NCBI GenBank assembly: GCA_018336075.1
Contig: JAGXRB010000376.1
Span: 1 to 32,778, forward strand
Direction: 5' to 3'
From: Bacteroidota bacterium
Lineage (GTDB): Bacteria; Bacteroidota; Bacteroidia; Bacteroidales; F082
DNA length: 32,778 nt
Shown here: positions 25,451 to 32,778 of the stretch, piece after piece
How positions within the stretch are numbered: the first letter of the stretch is position 1
Layout: every line of letters begins with the position of its first letter
Position numbers and translations under genes: made by a program
The notes under the pieces: generated by a model
What the model was told of the DNA's origin: nothing
Seen by the model: only the letters and a program-made list of their open reading frames with translations
The model's database searches: none

Positions 25451-26167
25451 CTATAATTGATAATCAATTTTTATTCTGCTGTAGTTCCCATTGCCCCAAT
25501 TCCCAACAAGACTGGGATTAGCAATTATTGTTTTTAGAATTTCAAGAAAAGAACTTCTTGCAATTGTTTTTGCACCAAAACTTCGCAGATGAGGCGTATC
25601 CTGCTGCGCATCGATAAGCTCAAAAGCATTGGTTCTAAGAAAATCAACAAGATAAACAAATGCCACCTTCGAAGCATCTTTTTCGATATGAAACATTGAT
25701 TCTCCAAAAAATGCCGTTCCTAACGACAACCCATATAGCCCTCCGACGAGTTTACCTTTTTTTATCGCTTCCACAGAATGGGCCAGTCCCATTTTATGCA
25801 GCTCAATGAATGCACTGCGCAACTCTGGTGTAATCCATGTTCCTTCCGATCCTTCGCGCAAAGTGTTTGCGCAAGAATCTATAACTGCTTCAAAATGTGC
25901 ATCAAAACTAATTTCAAAATGCTTTTCCCTGATGGTTTTCTTTAAACTTTTTGAAACATAAACATCTTCCGGCTTCAAAATCAGACGAGGATCAGGCGAC
26001 CACCAAAGTATAGGCTGATCTTCTTCATACCAGGGAAAGATGCCTTCAGAATATGCTTTTATCAGTCTTTCAGGCTTCAAATCACCCCCGATAGCAAGCA
26101 AACCCTCAGCAATAGCAGCATGGGCAGGTGGAAAAACGTTTGAATCATTCAATTGATAAATGTACAT
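25451..26167 (-). CDS. aat: Leucyl/phenylalanyl-tRNA-protein transferase
   Basis: A 238-residue transferase that adds Leu or Phe from charged tRNA to proteins with N-terminal Arg or Lys, marking them for ClpS/ClpAP-dependent degradation. Family marks are EGLLAIGGDL (21-30), YSEGIFPWYEEDQPILWWSP (39-58), GGLYGLSLGTAFFGESMF (142-159) and LIDAQQDTPHLRSFGA (184-199), where many relatives have Cys instead of Ala187. Length is normal. The start lies 17 nt after the deiminase gene and the end 6 nt before the deaminase gene, so it is in mid-operon. Its operon partners have no known N-end-rule role. Confidence 0.93.
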   Translation of the reverse strand: MYIYQLNDSNVFPPAHAAIAEGLLAIGGDLKPERLIKAYSEGIFPWYEEDQPILWWSPDPRLILKPEDVYVSKSLKKTIREKHFEISFDAHFEAVIDSCANTLREGSEGTWITPELRSAFIELHKMGLAHSVEAIKKGKLVGGLYGLSLGTAFFGESMFHIEKDASKVAFVYLVDFLRTNAFELIDAQQDTPHLRSFGAKTIARSSFLEILKTIIANPSLVGNWGNGNYSRIKIDYQL

Positions 26168-26184
26168 GCCCTTTAGAAATGCAA

Positions 26185-27834
26185 TTAGTCGGTGATAATC
26201 ATTTTAGATTTTTTCAGGCCATTTGATGTTTCAGCATGCACGATGTAGAATCCACTTTTCAAGTCTGTTGAAACCTGTTGACTTTCATTATAAATAGACT
26301 CAAATATCATTCGACCTGAGGCATCAAATATTTTGACTTTTTGGATGATTTCACCACCTTTAGCGCGGATGTGAAAATTTCCATTGTTTGGTTGAGGCAT
26401 TATAAACAGTTCATTTTGAATGTCCTGTGCAAATATTTCTGTTTCACCAACAGCCTCGTCAAAATAAAATGAGAAGTTTCCGGCTGGTGCTGAAAGGGGA
26501 TAAGTTACTGTTCCAAACGCTGAAACGGCTTCAAGATAATAACTTACTTTGTCGCCGGGCTGCAATCCTTCGATGATACCAATATTTTCAGGACATGCCA
26601 TATAAACAGGCACTTGTGTATATTGATCATCAAGATTTACTTTATAATACAACCACATTTGTTGAAGAGATGCTGTTGACTCGCAATTGCTGTAGATATA
26701 CATCTCAGGTGAAAATTGTTGCAATCCTGTTACTTTTCTGTGTCTAATGCGAACCAAATGGGCTGCAGGAACTTCTTTTGTGATGCAATGAATTGCGCCA
26801 CCAAGTGGAGTAAGCATCTGGGCATCAACCATTATAATTTTGTAACCTGGCATGGCATTAGTATAGATTTGCTTCGCCTGAAGATCATATTCAGGAAGTC
26901 CGTATGATGGTACAATGACAGTATTGTTAATAATAAGCGAATTTGTATATGTCCGCATTTCATCATTTTGCGTTGTGGCCCATGTCCCATTAGCCTTTGG
27001 TGGCGCCGGTATTCTTATAATTTCGTAGGGTTTTCCAAAGGCGTTTGAAAGGTTTCTCAAAGTTTCAACATTTGCTTCAATAACTGGATAATCAGGTAAA
27101 TGTTCCGGATAGGATGACACCAGAATGGTTTCGTAATCCAAAACTTTCATAAACATATCCACATGCTTCCAAATGCCACCTCCGCTGTTATTTAAACTTT
27201 CAAGAAAAGTAAAATCATGCAGATTAAACTTGTCAATTAGAATATTTCTGATCATTGCAGGCGAGTAGGCTGGATTTTGTTCATAAACACGGGTGGAAGC
27301 AAAACCACGCTTTAATCCATCAAAAATAAGGTTGCCTCCTTCAATTTCCAGTTCAAGTTCGCGCAACTTCCAACCCCATAGATTTGCAATCTGTCTGGGC
27401 AATGAATCATCTTTTGGCCTGTTATAGGCACTGTAGCCCATATCCAGAATAAATCTTTCGTTGCCCTGCCCAAAATTGCCATAAAGTGTCATCGGACCAA
27501 AATCCCTTATCCAAAGCGTTTCTGTATGGGATGGAATAAAATAAAGGTTTAGCGGCAGAACACCTCGGCTGTATAAATATTGTCTGATTTGAGTTGTGTC
27601 AAGCGGTGCTTGTCCAGGGTAATAAATTATCCACACTTTGCCAGCTTGTTGCGCTGCTTTCGCAATATTGGCTGTAATTGAGTCACGCGATGGGCTGTAG
27701 TCCCACACAAGCATTACACCTTCACTTTTCTCAAATTCGGCAGGATTGAATACCGCTACCTGCCCAAAAGATGGGGTGAAAAATGAAAATGCGAAAAGAA
27801 AAGGCAGTATAAAATATTGTAAACGTTTTTTCAT
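26185..27834 (-). CDS. T9SS-secreted peptidylarginine deiminase-like protein
   Basis: A 549-residue exported protein of the PAD_porph/agmatine deiminase family. ATG 27834 was chosen over GTG 27846 as it begins a clean signal peptide (MKKRLQYFILPFLFAFSF). The deiminase domain (about 30-375) carries D111 in WIRDFGP, H224 and D226 in KHVDMF, N298 in TYTNSL, and nucleophile C350 in GGAIHCITKEVP. An Ig-like segment follows (about 385-465), then a T9SS type A sorting tail (PQPNNGNFHI, KIFDASGRMIF, LKSGFYIV). Cytoplasmic agmatine deiminases are about 350 residues with no signal or tail, so this enzyme should act outside the cell on peptides or proteins. Layout and residue numbers resemble Porphyromonas gingivalis PPAD (catalytic Cys351). 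Substrate unproven. Confidence 0.85.
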   Translation of the reverse strand: MKKRLQYFILPFLFAFSFFTPSFGQVAVFNPAEFEKSEGVMLVWDYSPSRDSITANIAKAAQQAGKVWIIYYPGQAPLDTTQIRQYLYSRGVLPLNLYFIPSHTETLWIRDFGPMTLYGNFGQGNERFILDMGYSAYNRPKDDSLPRQIANLWGWKLRELELEIEGGNLIFDGLKRGFASTRVYEQNPAYSPAMIRNILIDKFNLHDFTFLESLNNSGGGIWKHVDMFMKVLDYETILVSSYPEHLPDYPVIEANVETLRNLSNAFGKPYEIIRIPAPPKANGTWATTQNDEMRTYTNSLIINNTVIVPSYGLPEYDLQAKQIYTNAMPGYKIIMVDAQMLTPLGGAIHCITKEVPAAHLVRIRHRKVTGLQQFSPEMYIYSNCESTASLQQMWLYYKVNLDDQYTQVPVYMACPENIGIIEGLQPGDKVSYYLEAVSAFGTVTYPLSAPAGNFSFYFDEAVGETEIFAQDIQNELFIMPQPNNGNFHIRAKGGEIIQKVKIFDASGRMIFESIYNESQQVSTDLKSGFYIVHAETSNGLKKSKMIITD

Positions 27835-28034
27835 GAGCTTTTGCACTATTGTTATAACCTATTGTTTCTGAATCAAACCGGCTGCTAAAGTAGTGACTTT
27901 TGCAGAATTAAAAACTGAAAAACACAAAATGATAACTGAATTCATCCTGCTAAGTCAGGACATAAATGATTTAAGGTGAATGAATACTATTTGCACATTC
28001 ATCAGCAGATTAAGAATTTAGCTGTAAAAATACA

Positions 28035-29729
28035 CTAGAAACCAGCTGCTTGTCCGTCCTTTCTGGATTCAGAAGCGCCATAATACACGCCGGTTTTCAG
28101 ATCGCGAAGGATAGCCTGATAACCGCCATAACCACCAACATCAAATTTTATCCGGTGCCCCATTTTCATCAGTTCTCTGATAATTTCATAGTTAAATCCG
28201 GATTCAAGATTTACCCAACCTCCATCTGTCATTGGGTTTCCGGTTGGTTCAGTCGATCCTTCATGGCTTATGCGTCCTGCATCTCCTGCCTCCTGTAGGT
28301 TCATTCCAAAATCGATCAGATTCACTAGAACCTGCACGTGTCCTTGTGGCTGCATGGCACCTCCCATAAGGCCAAAACTCAGCCATGGCAGACCGTCTTT
28401 AGTTACAAAGCCGGGAATAATTGTGTGGAACGGACGTTTGCCAGGCGCATATACGTTTGGGTGGCCTGCTTCAAGAGAAAAAGACTCTCCACGATCCTGA
28501 AGTACAAAACCAAGGTTAGTTGGTGTCATTCCGGAGCCCATTCCGCGGTAATTGCTTTGAATGAGTGATACCATATTGCCGGCTGCATCGGCTACAGTAA
28601 GATAGATGGTATTGTCAGTTTCAAGAATGCCTGCCGGATAACTTTTACCCGCCCTGTCTTTACTGAAAAGCTTAAGCCTTTCAGCAGCGTATGGCTTCGA
28701 AATAAGCTTGTCAACCGGCACCTTCGAAAAGGCCGGATCAGCGTAATAGCGCGCTCGATCTTCAAATGCAAGTTTTTTCGCTTCAACGAAAAGATGAATA
28801 TATTCTTTACTTCCAAAACGCATTGCTTTCACGTCAAAAGGTTCCATCAGGTTTAACATCTGAAGCACAGCGATTCCCTGTGCATTGGGTGGCAACTGCC
28901 AGACATCATAGCCACGATAGTTGGTAGAAGCTGGTTTCACCCATTCGCTTTGGTGCGACGCCATGTCGGAAGTTGAAATAAATCCACCATTGGAAGCCAT
29001 GTAAGAAGCAATAGTTTCAGCTATTTCTCCTTCATAAAAGCTTCGAAACCCTTGTTCAGACAGCTTTTTGTAAGTGTTTGCCAAACGTTGGTTTTTGAAG
29101 ATTTCACCTTTAACAGGTGCTTTTCCTTCTACCAGAAAGGTTTCTGCAAAACCCGGATAGCTCTTAAGTCTTGATGAATTGAGGTTCCAGTAATAAGCAA
29201 CTACTTCGGTGAGCGGAAATCCTTCTTCAGCATAGTAAACAGAAGGCGCAAGGATTTCTTCCACGCTAAGTTTTCCAAATTTTTTATGCATTTCGTTCCA
29301 TCCATCCACGCATCCGGGAACAGTGACAGGAATTGGTCCATAAGAAGGAATTTCCTTTAATTTATTTTTTTTGAAATAGTCGATCGTGAGTGATTTTGGG
29401 GATCTTCCGCTGGCATTCAAGCCATAGAGTTGTTGTGTTTCTGCATCCCAAATTATCGCAAACAAATCTCCTCCGATTCCACAGCCTGTAGGTTCAACCA
29501 GACCAAGCAGCGCATTGGCTGCAATGGCTGCATCAATTGCATTTCCGCCTTTTTTAAGAATGTCAAGCGCTACTTGTGTTGCAAGTGGATGACTGGTGGC
29601 TGCAATTCCTTGCTGGGCGATTACTTCTGAACGTGTAGCAAAATTCCTGCCCGTTACGCGATCCTGACCGAAGCCATTTGAGGATGCAAGAAACAATAGT
29701 GAGAGAAAAAGAGTAATGATAGTTTTCAT
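28035..29729 (-). CDS. ggt: Exported gamma-glutamyltransferase
   Basis: A 564-residue Ntn-hydrolase that transfers or hydrolyses gamma-glutamyl groups, for example of glutathione. The signal peptide MKTIITLFLSLLFLASSNGF indicates a periplasmic or outer location. The precursor should cleave itself before T374 (in TDNTIYLTVADAAGN) to give large and small subunits; this Thr aligns with Thr391 of E. coli Ggt. Other family blocks are GGNAIDAAIAANA near the N-terminus, GSGMTPTN, and GLMGGAMQPQGHVQVLVN. Length is typical. It starts 1 nt after the aminotransferase stop, so the two are co-transcribed, suggesting a link between glutamyl-peptide breakdown and amino-acid use. No clear terminator follows; two short hairpins in the next gap lack T tracts. 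Confidence 0.92.
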   Translation of the reverse strand: MKTIITLFLSLLFLASSNGFGQDRVTGRNFATRSEVIAQQGIAATSHPLATQVALDILKKGGNAIDAAIAANALLGLVEPTGCGIGGDLFAIIWDAETQQLYGLNASGRSPKSLTIDYFKKNKLKEIPSYGPIPVTVPGCVDGWNEMHKKFGKLSVEEILAPSVYYAEEGFPLTEVVAYYWNLNSSRLKSYPGFAETFLVEGKAPVKGEIFKNQRLANTYKKLSEQGFRSFYEGEIAETIASYMASNGGFISTSDMASHQSEWVKPASTNYRGYDVWQLPPNAQGIAVLQMLNLMEPFDVKAMRFGSKEYIHLFVEAKKLAFEDRARYYADPAFSKVPVDKLISKPYAAERLKLFSKDRAGKSYPAGILETDNTIYLTVADAAGNMVSLIQSNYRGMGSGMTPTNLGFVLQDRGESFSLEAGHPNVYAPGKRPFHTIIPGFVTKDGLPWLSFGLMGGAMQPQGHVQVLVNLIDFGMNLQEAGDAGRISHEGSTEPTGNPMTDGGWVNLESGFNYEIIRELMKMGHRIKFDVGGYGGYQAILRDLKTGVYYGASESRKDGQAAGF

Positions 29730-29730
29730 A

Positions 29731-30927
29731 TTATTTGCTTATTACTTGGTCTAAAGAATTAATTATGAGTTGTATAGATTCCAATATTTCTTCCTCTGAA
29801 ATCGTTAAAGGAGGTGCAATTCTAAATGCTTTTTCATGAAATAAAAACTGATCCACAACCAATCTGTTTTTCTTGAATAATTTCATCAACTGATCGATTT
29901 TCACTTCTGTTGCTACTTCAATACCCAACATCAAACCTATCCGTCTTATTTCTTTTACAGCAGGGTGGGGCAGGAGCGCCTTCTCGAAAATTTTACCTTT
30001 ATGAATTGCTTTTTCCGGAAGATTTTCTTCAAGAATAACATCAAGTGCAGCCAAAGAAGCAGCACATGAAACAGGATGACCACCAAAAGTCGTAATATGA
30101 CCCAATTCCGGATTGTTCGTAAAGGCCATCATTTTTTCTTTTGAAGATATGAATGCACCAATTGGCATGCCACCACCCATAGCTTTTGCGAGACAAATTA
30201 TATCCGGGACAACACCGAAGTTTTCAAATGCAAAAAGCTTACCACTGCGACCAAACCCCATTTGAATTTCATCAAAAATCAAAATGCAACCCATTTGATT
30301 GCACCTTTCGCGCAAAGCATCTAAATAACCTTTTTCTGGTAAAATAATTCCAGCTTCGGCTTGTACAGGCTCAATTATTACAGCTGCTGTTTTGTTTGTG
30401 ATTTGGCTTATCTGACTGAAATCATTGAAATCAAGCATTCTGGTTGAAGGCACCAGCGGACGAAAGGCATTTTTCATCGTTTCGTCACCCAACAAACTCA
30501 GAGCTCCGGCCGTGCCGCCATGATATGCGTTTCTGAAATGAACCAATTCGGCCCTGTTGGTAAGTCTTTTTGCCAGTTTAAGTGCGCCTTCAATGGCCTC
30601 ACTGCCTGAGTTGACAAAATAAACAGCATTCAAACTTTCAGGCAGGTTATCAGTGAGCTTCGCTGCCAGTTTCACTTGTGGTGAATGCACAAATTTGCCG
30701 TAAACCATCACATGCATATAATCATCAAGCTGCAATTTTATTGCGTCAACAACCCTTGGATGCAAATGTCCAACATTGCTTACAGCAACTCCAGATACTA
30801 AATCAATATGCTTATTTCCTTCACTATCAATGAGATATATTCCTTTCGCCTGCACGATTTCAACAGGGTTATTCACCACTGACGGCAAACCCATATGCAA
30901 TTGAAATAACTGTCTGTTGGTCAACAT
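29731..30927 (-). CDS. Class III PLP-dependent aminotransferase (ArgD/ornithine type)
   Basis: A 398-residue fold-type I aminotransferase. The PLP lysine is K248 in CLAKAMGGGMP, with D219 in LIFDEIQMGFGRSG and the phosphate loop NSGSEA (106-111). The overall pattern fits the acetylornithine/ornithine or 4-aminobutyrate aminotransferase group; the precise amino donor cannot be fixed from sequence. ATG 30927 is preferred over ATG 30954, because a -7 box (TAATTTTG, minus strand) lies between them and the shorter form begins at the normal family N-terminus (MLTNRQLFQLHMGLP). It is first gene of a two-gene unit with ggt. No arginine-biosynthesis genes are adjacent. Confidence 0.88.
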   Translation of the reverse strand: MLTNRQLFQLHMGLPSVVNNPVEIVQAKGIYLIDSEGNKHIDLVSGVAVSNVGHLHPRVVDAIKLQLDDYMHVMVYGKFVHSPQVKLAAKLTDNLPESLNAVYFVNSGSEAIEGALKLAKRLTNRAELVHFRNAYHGGTAGALSLLGDETMKNAFRPLVPSTRMLDFNDFSQISQITNKTAAVIIEPVQAEAGIILPEKGYLDALRERCNQMGCILIFDEIQMGFGRSGKLFAFENFGVVPDIICLAKAMGGGMPIGAFISSKEKMMAFTNNPELGHITTFGGHPVSCAASLAALDVILEENLPEKAIHKGKIFEKALLPHPAVKEIRRIGLMLGIEVATEVKIDQLMKLFKKNRLVVDQFLFHEKAFRIAPPLTISEEEILESIQLIINSLDQVISK

Positions 30928-30942
30928 CAAATAAAATTTACA

Positions 30943-30950
30943 CAAAATTA
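30943..30950 (-). promoter_or_regulatory. -7 box for aminotransferase-ggt
   Basis: TAATTTTG on the minus strand (TAnnTTTG) ends 16 nt before ATG 30927. No well-spaced -33 TTG was seen, so this is tentative. Confidence 0.4.
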
Positions 30951-31010
30951 CCATTATTTTCGCATGAATAAGGTCGAATTAATAATGAAACGAAAATTCA
31001 GCGGAAGCAT

Positions 31011-31018
31011 TAACTTTG
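31011..31018 (+). promoter_or_regulatory. -7 box for the second SDR gene
   Basis: TAACTTTG matches TAnnTTTG 15 nt before ATG 31034. It places transcription initiation near 31025 and rules out the apparent TTG start at 31016 inside the box. The -33 element is not clear. Confidence 0.45.
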
Positions 31019-31033
31019 CAGAAATATTTTTCT

Positions 31034-31849
31034 ATGTCATCCATTAGAAATAAAGTCGTCATTATCACAGGAGCCTCTTCCGGAATAGGAAAAGCAACTG
31101 CTTTGGAAGCTGCTTTCAAAGGTGCGCGTCTTGTGTTGGCTGCCCGAAGAGGTGAAGCCCTTAAGGATGTTGTTGATCAATGTGAAAATCTGGGTGCTCA
31201 GGCCATCGGTGTTGTGACAGATGTAAGCAAGGAGGAAGATTGTCGCATTTTAATCGGTAAAGCAGCCGAACAGTTTGGTCAGATTGACATTCTGATAAAT
31301 AACGCCGGTATTTCTATGCGTGCTTTGTTCGAGAAGACTGATATTTCAGTTATTCGCAAGCTGATGGACGTAAATTTTTGGGGAACTGTTTATTGTACTA
31401 AATACGCGCTCCCATATTTGATAAAAAGCAAAGGATCTGTTGTAGGTGTCTCATCTGTTGCAGGTTACAAAGGACTACCTGGCCGAACCGGCTATTCGGC
31501 ATCGAAATTTGCCATGCAGGGTTTTCTGGATGCATTGCGTGTTGAAAACCTAAAAAATATGCTTCATGTAATGGTTGCCTGCCCAGGTTTTACAGCTTCT
31601 AACATTCGCAATACTGCGCTTTCAGCTGATGGAAGCCAACAAGGAGAATCGCCCAGAGATGAATCGAAAATGATGTCGTCAGAAGCTGTAGCTAAACACC
31701 TTATAATTGCTATTGAAAAAAGGAAACGGACAATCGTCCTCACAACGCAAGGTAAAGTAACTGTTTTTCTTAACAAGTTTGTTTCTGCCTTTCTCGATAG
31801 ATTACTTTATAATCACATGGCTAAAGAGCATGATTCGCCATTTAAATGA
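31034..31849 (+). CDS. Short-chain dehydrogenase/reductase (SDR)
   Basis: A 271-residue classical SDR. ATG 31034 places the cofactor motif TGASSGIG at residues 12-19. NNAG is at 89-92, and the catalytic set is S141, Y154 and K158 (YSASK). The shared pattern NNAGISxRAL, IMDVN/LMDVN, ALPxLI and CPGxxxTxI with the SDR at 3167 shows that the two are paralogues of the same DHRS7-like branch. It is a lone gene: the aminotransferase is divergent and rex is convergent. A membrane-leaning C-terminus (VFLNKFVSAFLDRLLYNHM) is also shared in kind. The substrate is unknown; lipids or other ketones are typical. Confidence 0.9.
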   Translation: MSSIRNKVVIITGASSGIGKATALEAAFKGARLVLAARRGEALKDVVDQCENLGAQAIGVVTDVSKEEDCRILIGKAAEQFGQIDILINNAGISMRALFEKTDISVIRKLMDVNFWGTVYCTKYALPYLIKSKGSVVGVSSVAGYKGLPGRTGYSASKFAMQGFLDALRVENLKNMLHVMVACPGFTASNIRNTALSADGSQQGESPRDESKMMSSEAVAKHLIIAIEKRKRTIVLTTQGKVTVFLNKFVSAFLDRLLYNHMAKEHDSPFK

Positions 31850-31924
31850 TTCTTTGAGAACAATGAATGCTTGTTTTTATTAAGATTTCCAGTGTTTTTT
31901 TTCATTTTGAATTGATAGTGGCTT

Positions 31925-32563
31925 TTATTTTCTGCTGTTAACACTATGCCTTTTCATAAAGTATGCAATCTTTTCGAGCTTTGTAATCATATCGTAGTTT
32001 TCGACATAAACATGCTTTGGCACCTGAAGGTAAACGGAAGTAAAGTTTAAAATTCCAATAACTCCTGAATTTATAAGTATCATGCATATTTCACGTGCAT
32101 AGTCTTTTGGAACTGCTAAAACACAGATCAAAATGTCCTCTTTCCTGATGATTTCTGAAATCATCGATATGTTATAAGAAGGCACATCAGAATAAGCCAC
32201 CGGTTGATGGTTCTCAAAATGAAATGTTGCTGCTATTTGTAATTTGTTTGATGGTTGAGAAAAGTATTCCGAAACAGTGCGCCCAAGTTCCCCAATGCCC
32301 ACAAAACAAACCTTCTCCGCCTGTTCGCTGTCGATGGCATCACCAATACTCTCAATAAGCTTTCCAATCTCATAGCCTTTATGCACATCGCCTGAAACGC
32401 CAATCAACATCATGTCACGTCTCACATTGGCAGGATTGGTTTTTAAAATTCGTGCAAGATTATGAGAATAAATATATCCATGCTCAAGAAATTGATAGTT
32501 CAAAAGCACACGGCGGTATTGACTTAAACGCTCAACTGTTTTCTCAGGTAGGTTTTTGAGCAT
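31925..32563 (-). CDS. rex: Redox-sensing transcriptional repressor Rex
   Basis: A 212-residue repressor that reads the NADH/NAD ratio and controls fermentation and respiration genes. The N-terminal winged helix (about 5-65) has NLARILKTNPANVRRDMMLIG, the Rex recognition pattern. The Rossmann domain carries GIGELG (89-94), and near residue 165 it has ILNFTSVYLQVPKHVYVEN, where the consensus is ILNFAPVxLxVP. Length matches the family. The start is 5 nt after the stop of a barrel-protein gene, so it appears to be the second gene of that unit. Possible targets in the window were not identified; no near-perfect Rex operator was noticed. Confidence 0.9.
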   Translation of the reverse strand: MLKNLPEKTVERLSQYRRVLLNYQFLEHGYIYSHNLARILKTNPANVRRDMMLIGVSGDVHKGYEIGKLIESIGDAIDSEQAEKVCFVGIGELGRTVSEYFSQPSNKLQIAATFHFENHQPVAYSDVPSYNISMISEIIRKEDILICVLAVPKDYAREICMILINSGVIGILNFTSVYLQVPKHVYVENYDMITKLEKIAYFMKRHSVNSRK

Positions 32564-32568
32564 AAGAA

Positions 32569-32778
32569 CTAAAATTGAAAGAAATATATAAATCCTGCAC
32601 GAACAACATAACCCTTGTGATTCAATAGAATCATCTGCGGGTTTTCAAAAATTCCTGCATAACCCAGTGTAAGTCTGGTTTCGAGCATCAGGTCAATAGT
32701 TGGAGAAATTTTGTATTTACCTGCCAATCCGATAATTGCACCAATATCATAGGTGTTTATTAAGTTTGTGGATGGACC
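32569..32778 (-). CDS. C-terminal end of an outer-membrane beta-barrel protein (partial)
   Basis: The last 69 codons of a gene whose start is beyond the window edge. Read on the minus strand it gives alternating polar and hydrophobic strands (YDIGAIIGLAGKYKIS, LMLETRLTLGYAGIF, GYVVRAGFIYFFQF) and ends in Phe, the C-terminal residue typical of barrels recognised by the BAM machinery. A PorT-like or general OmpA-fold barrel of the kind common in Bacteroidota is likely; the exact family cannot be told. It ends 5 nt before rex. Confidence 0.65.
   Translation of the reverse strand, partial: GPSTNLINTYDIGAIIGLAGKYKISPTIDLMLETRLTLGYAGIFENPQMILLNHKGYVVRAGFIYFFQF

Noticed and set aside
27945-28001. 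Two small inverted repeats (TCCTG/CAGGA and TGAATG/CATTCA) after ggt
   Set aside because: Stems of 5-6 bp without T tracts; not convincing as terminators or operators.
1-32778. CRISPR array, tRNA/rRNA genes, transposase or phage genes
   Set aside because: I looked for regularly spaced repeats, structural RNA motifs and mobile-element proteins and found none.

Overview
The window reads as chromosomal DNA of a Bacteroidota bacterium, probably an environmental Bacteroidales or related lineage. Signs of this are: several TAnnTTTG (-7) promoter motifs just upstream of genes; a secreted enzyme ending in a type IX secretion (T9SS) sorting tail; a DUF3857 tandem typical of the phylum; many predicted lipoproteins; start codons without clear Shine-Dalgarno sequences; and AT-rich DNA. 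No rRNA, tRNA, CRISPR array, prophage or insertion sequence was seen. The window is cut inside a gene at each end.

Layout. 1-792 (+) is the truncated end of an EamA/DMT transporter. 904-2632 (-) holds a MIDAS-type VWA protein and a WYL-domain regulator. 3167-5084 (+) is a short-chain dehydrogenase followed by a double-VOC (glyoxalase-fold) gene that is broken by one frameshift. 5548-9437 (+) encodes two adjacent exported DUF3857/transglutaminase-fold proteins, the first with a Cys-His-Glu site and the second without the Cys and His. 9753-11847 has a C40 (NlpC/P60) peptidase and an L,D-transpeptidase in convergent orientation, both peptidoglycan enzymes. 12726-13748 (+) is a DUF3089 lipoprotein hydrolase behind a strong promoter and a long leader. 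13885-14829 (-) is a zinc-independent MDR oxidoreductase. 15177-15392 (-) is a small zinc-ribbon protein, flanked by AT-rich DNA with strong palindromes. 15998-20974 (-) is the sbcD-sbcC nuclease operon. 21307-21900 (+) is a lipoprotein of unknown function, closed by a textbook bidirectional terminator.

21965-27834 (-) is a compact run, in transcription order: T9SS-secreted peptidylarginine deiminase-like protein, aat, guanine-deaminase-like protein, sirtuin, class C beta-lactamase-fold hydrolase and thiol (2-Cys) glutathione peroxidase. 28035-30927 (-) is a class III aminotransferase followed after 1 nt by an exported gamma-glutamyltransferase. 31034-31849 (+) is a second SDR that resembles the first. 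31925-32778 (-) is the 3' end of an outer-membrane barrel gene followed by rex.

Most of this is housekeeping and cell-envelope content. I found no convincing new defence or mobile system. The items most worth a second look are the secreted deiminase with an active site numbered almost like Porphyromonas PPAD, the active/degenerate DUF3857 pair, the frameshifted VOC gene, and a duplicated palindrome in the AT-rich gap before sbcC.
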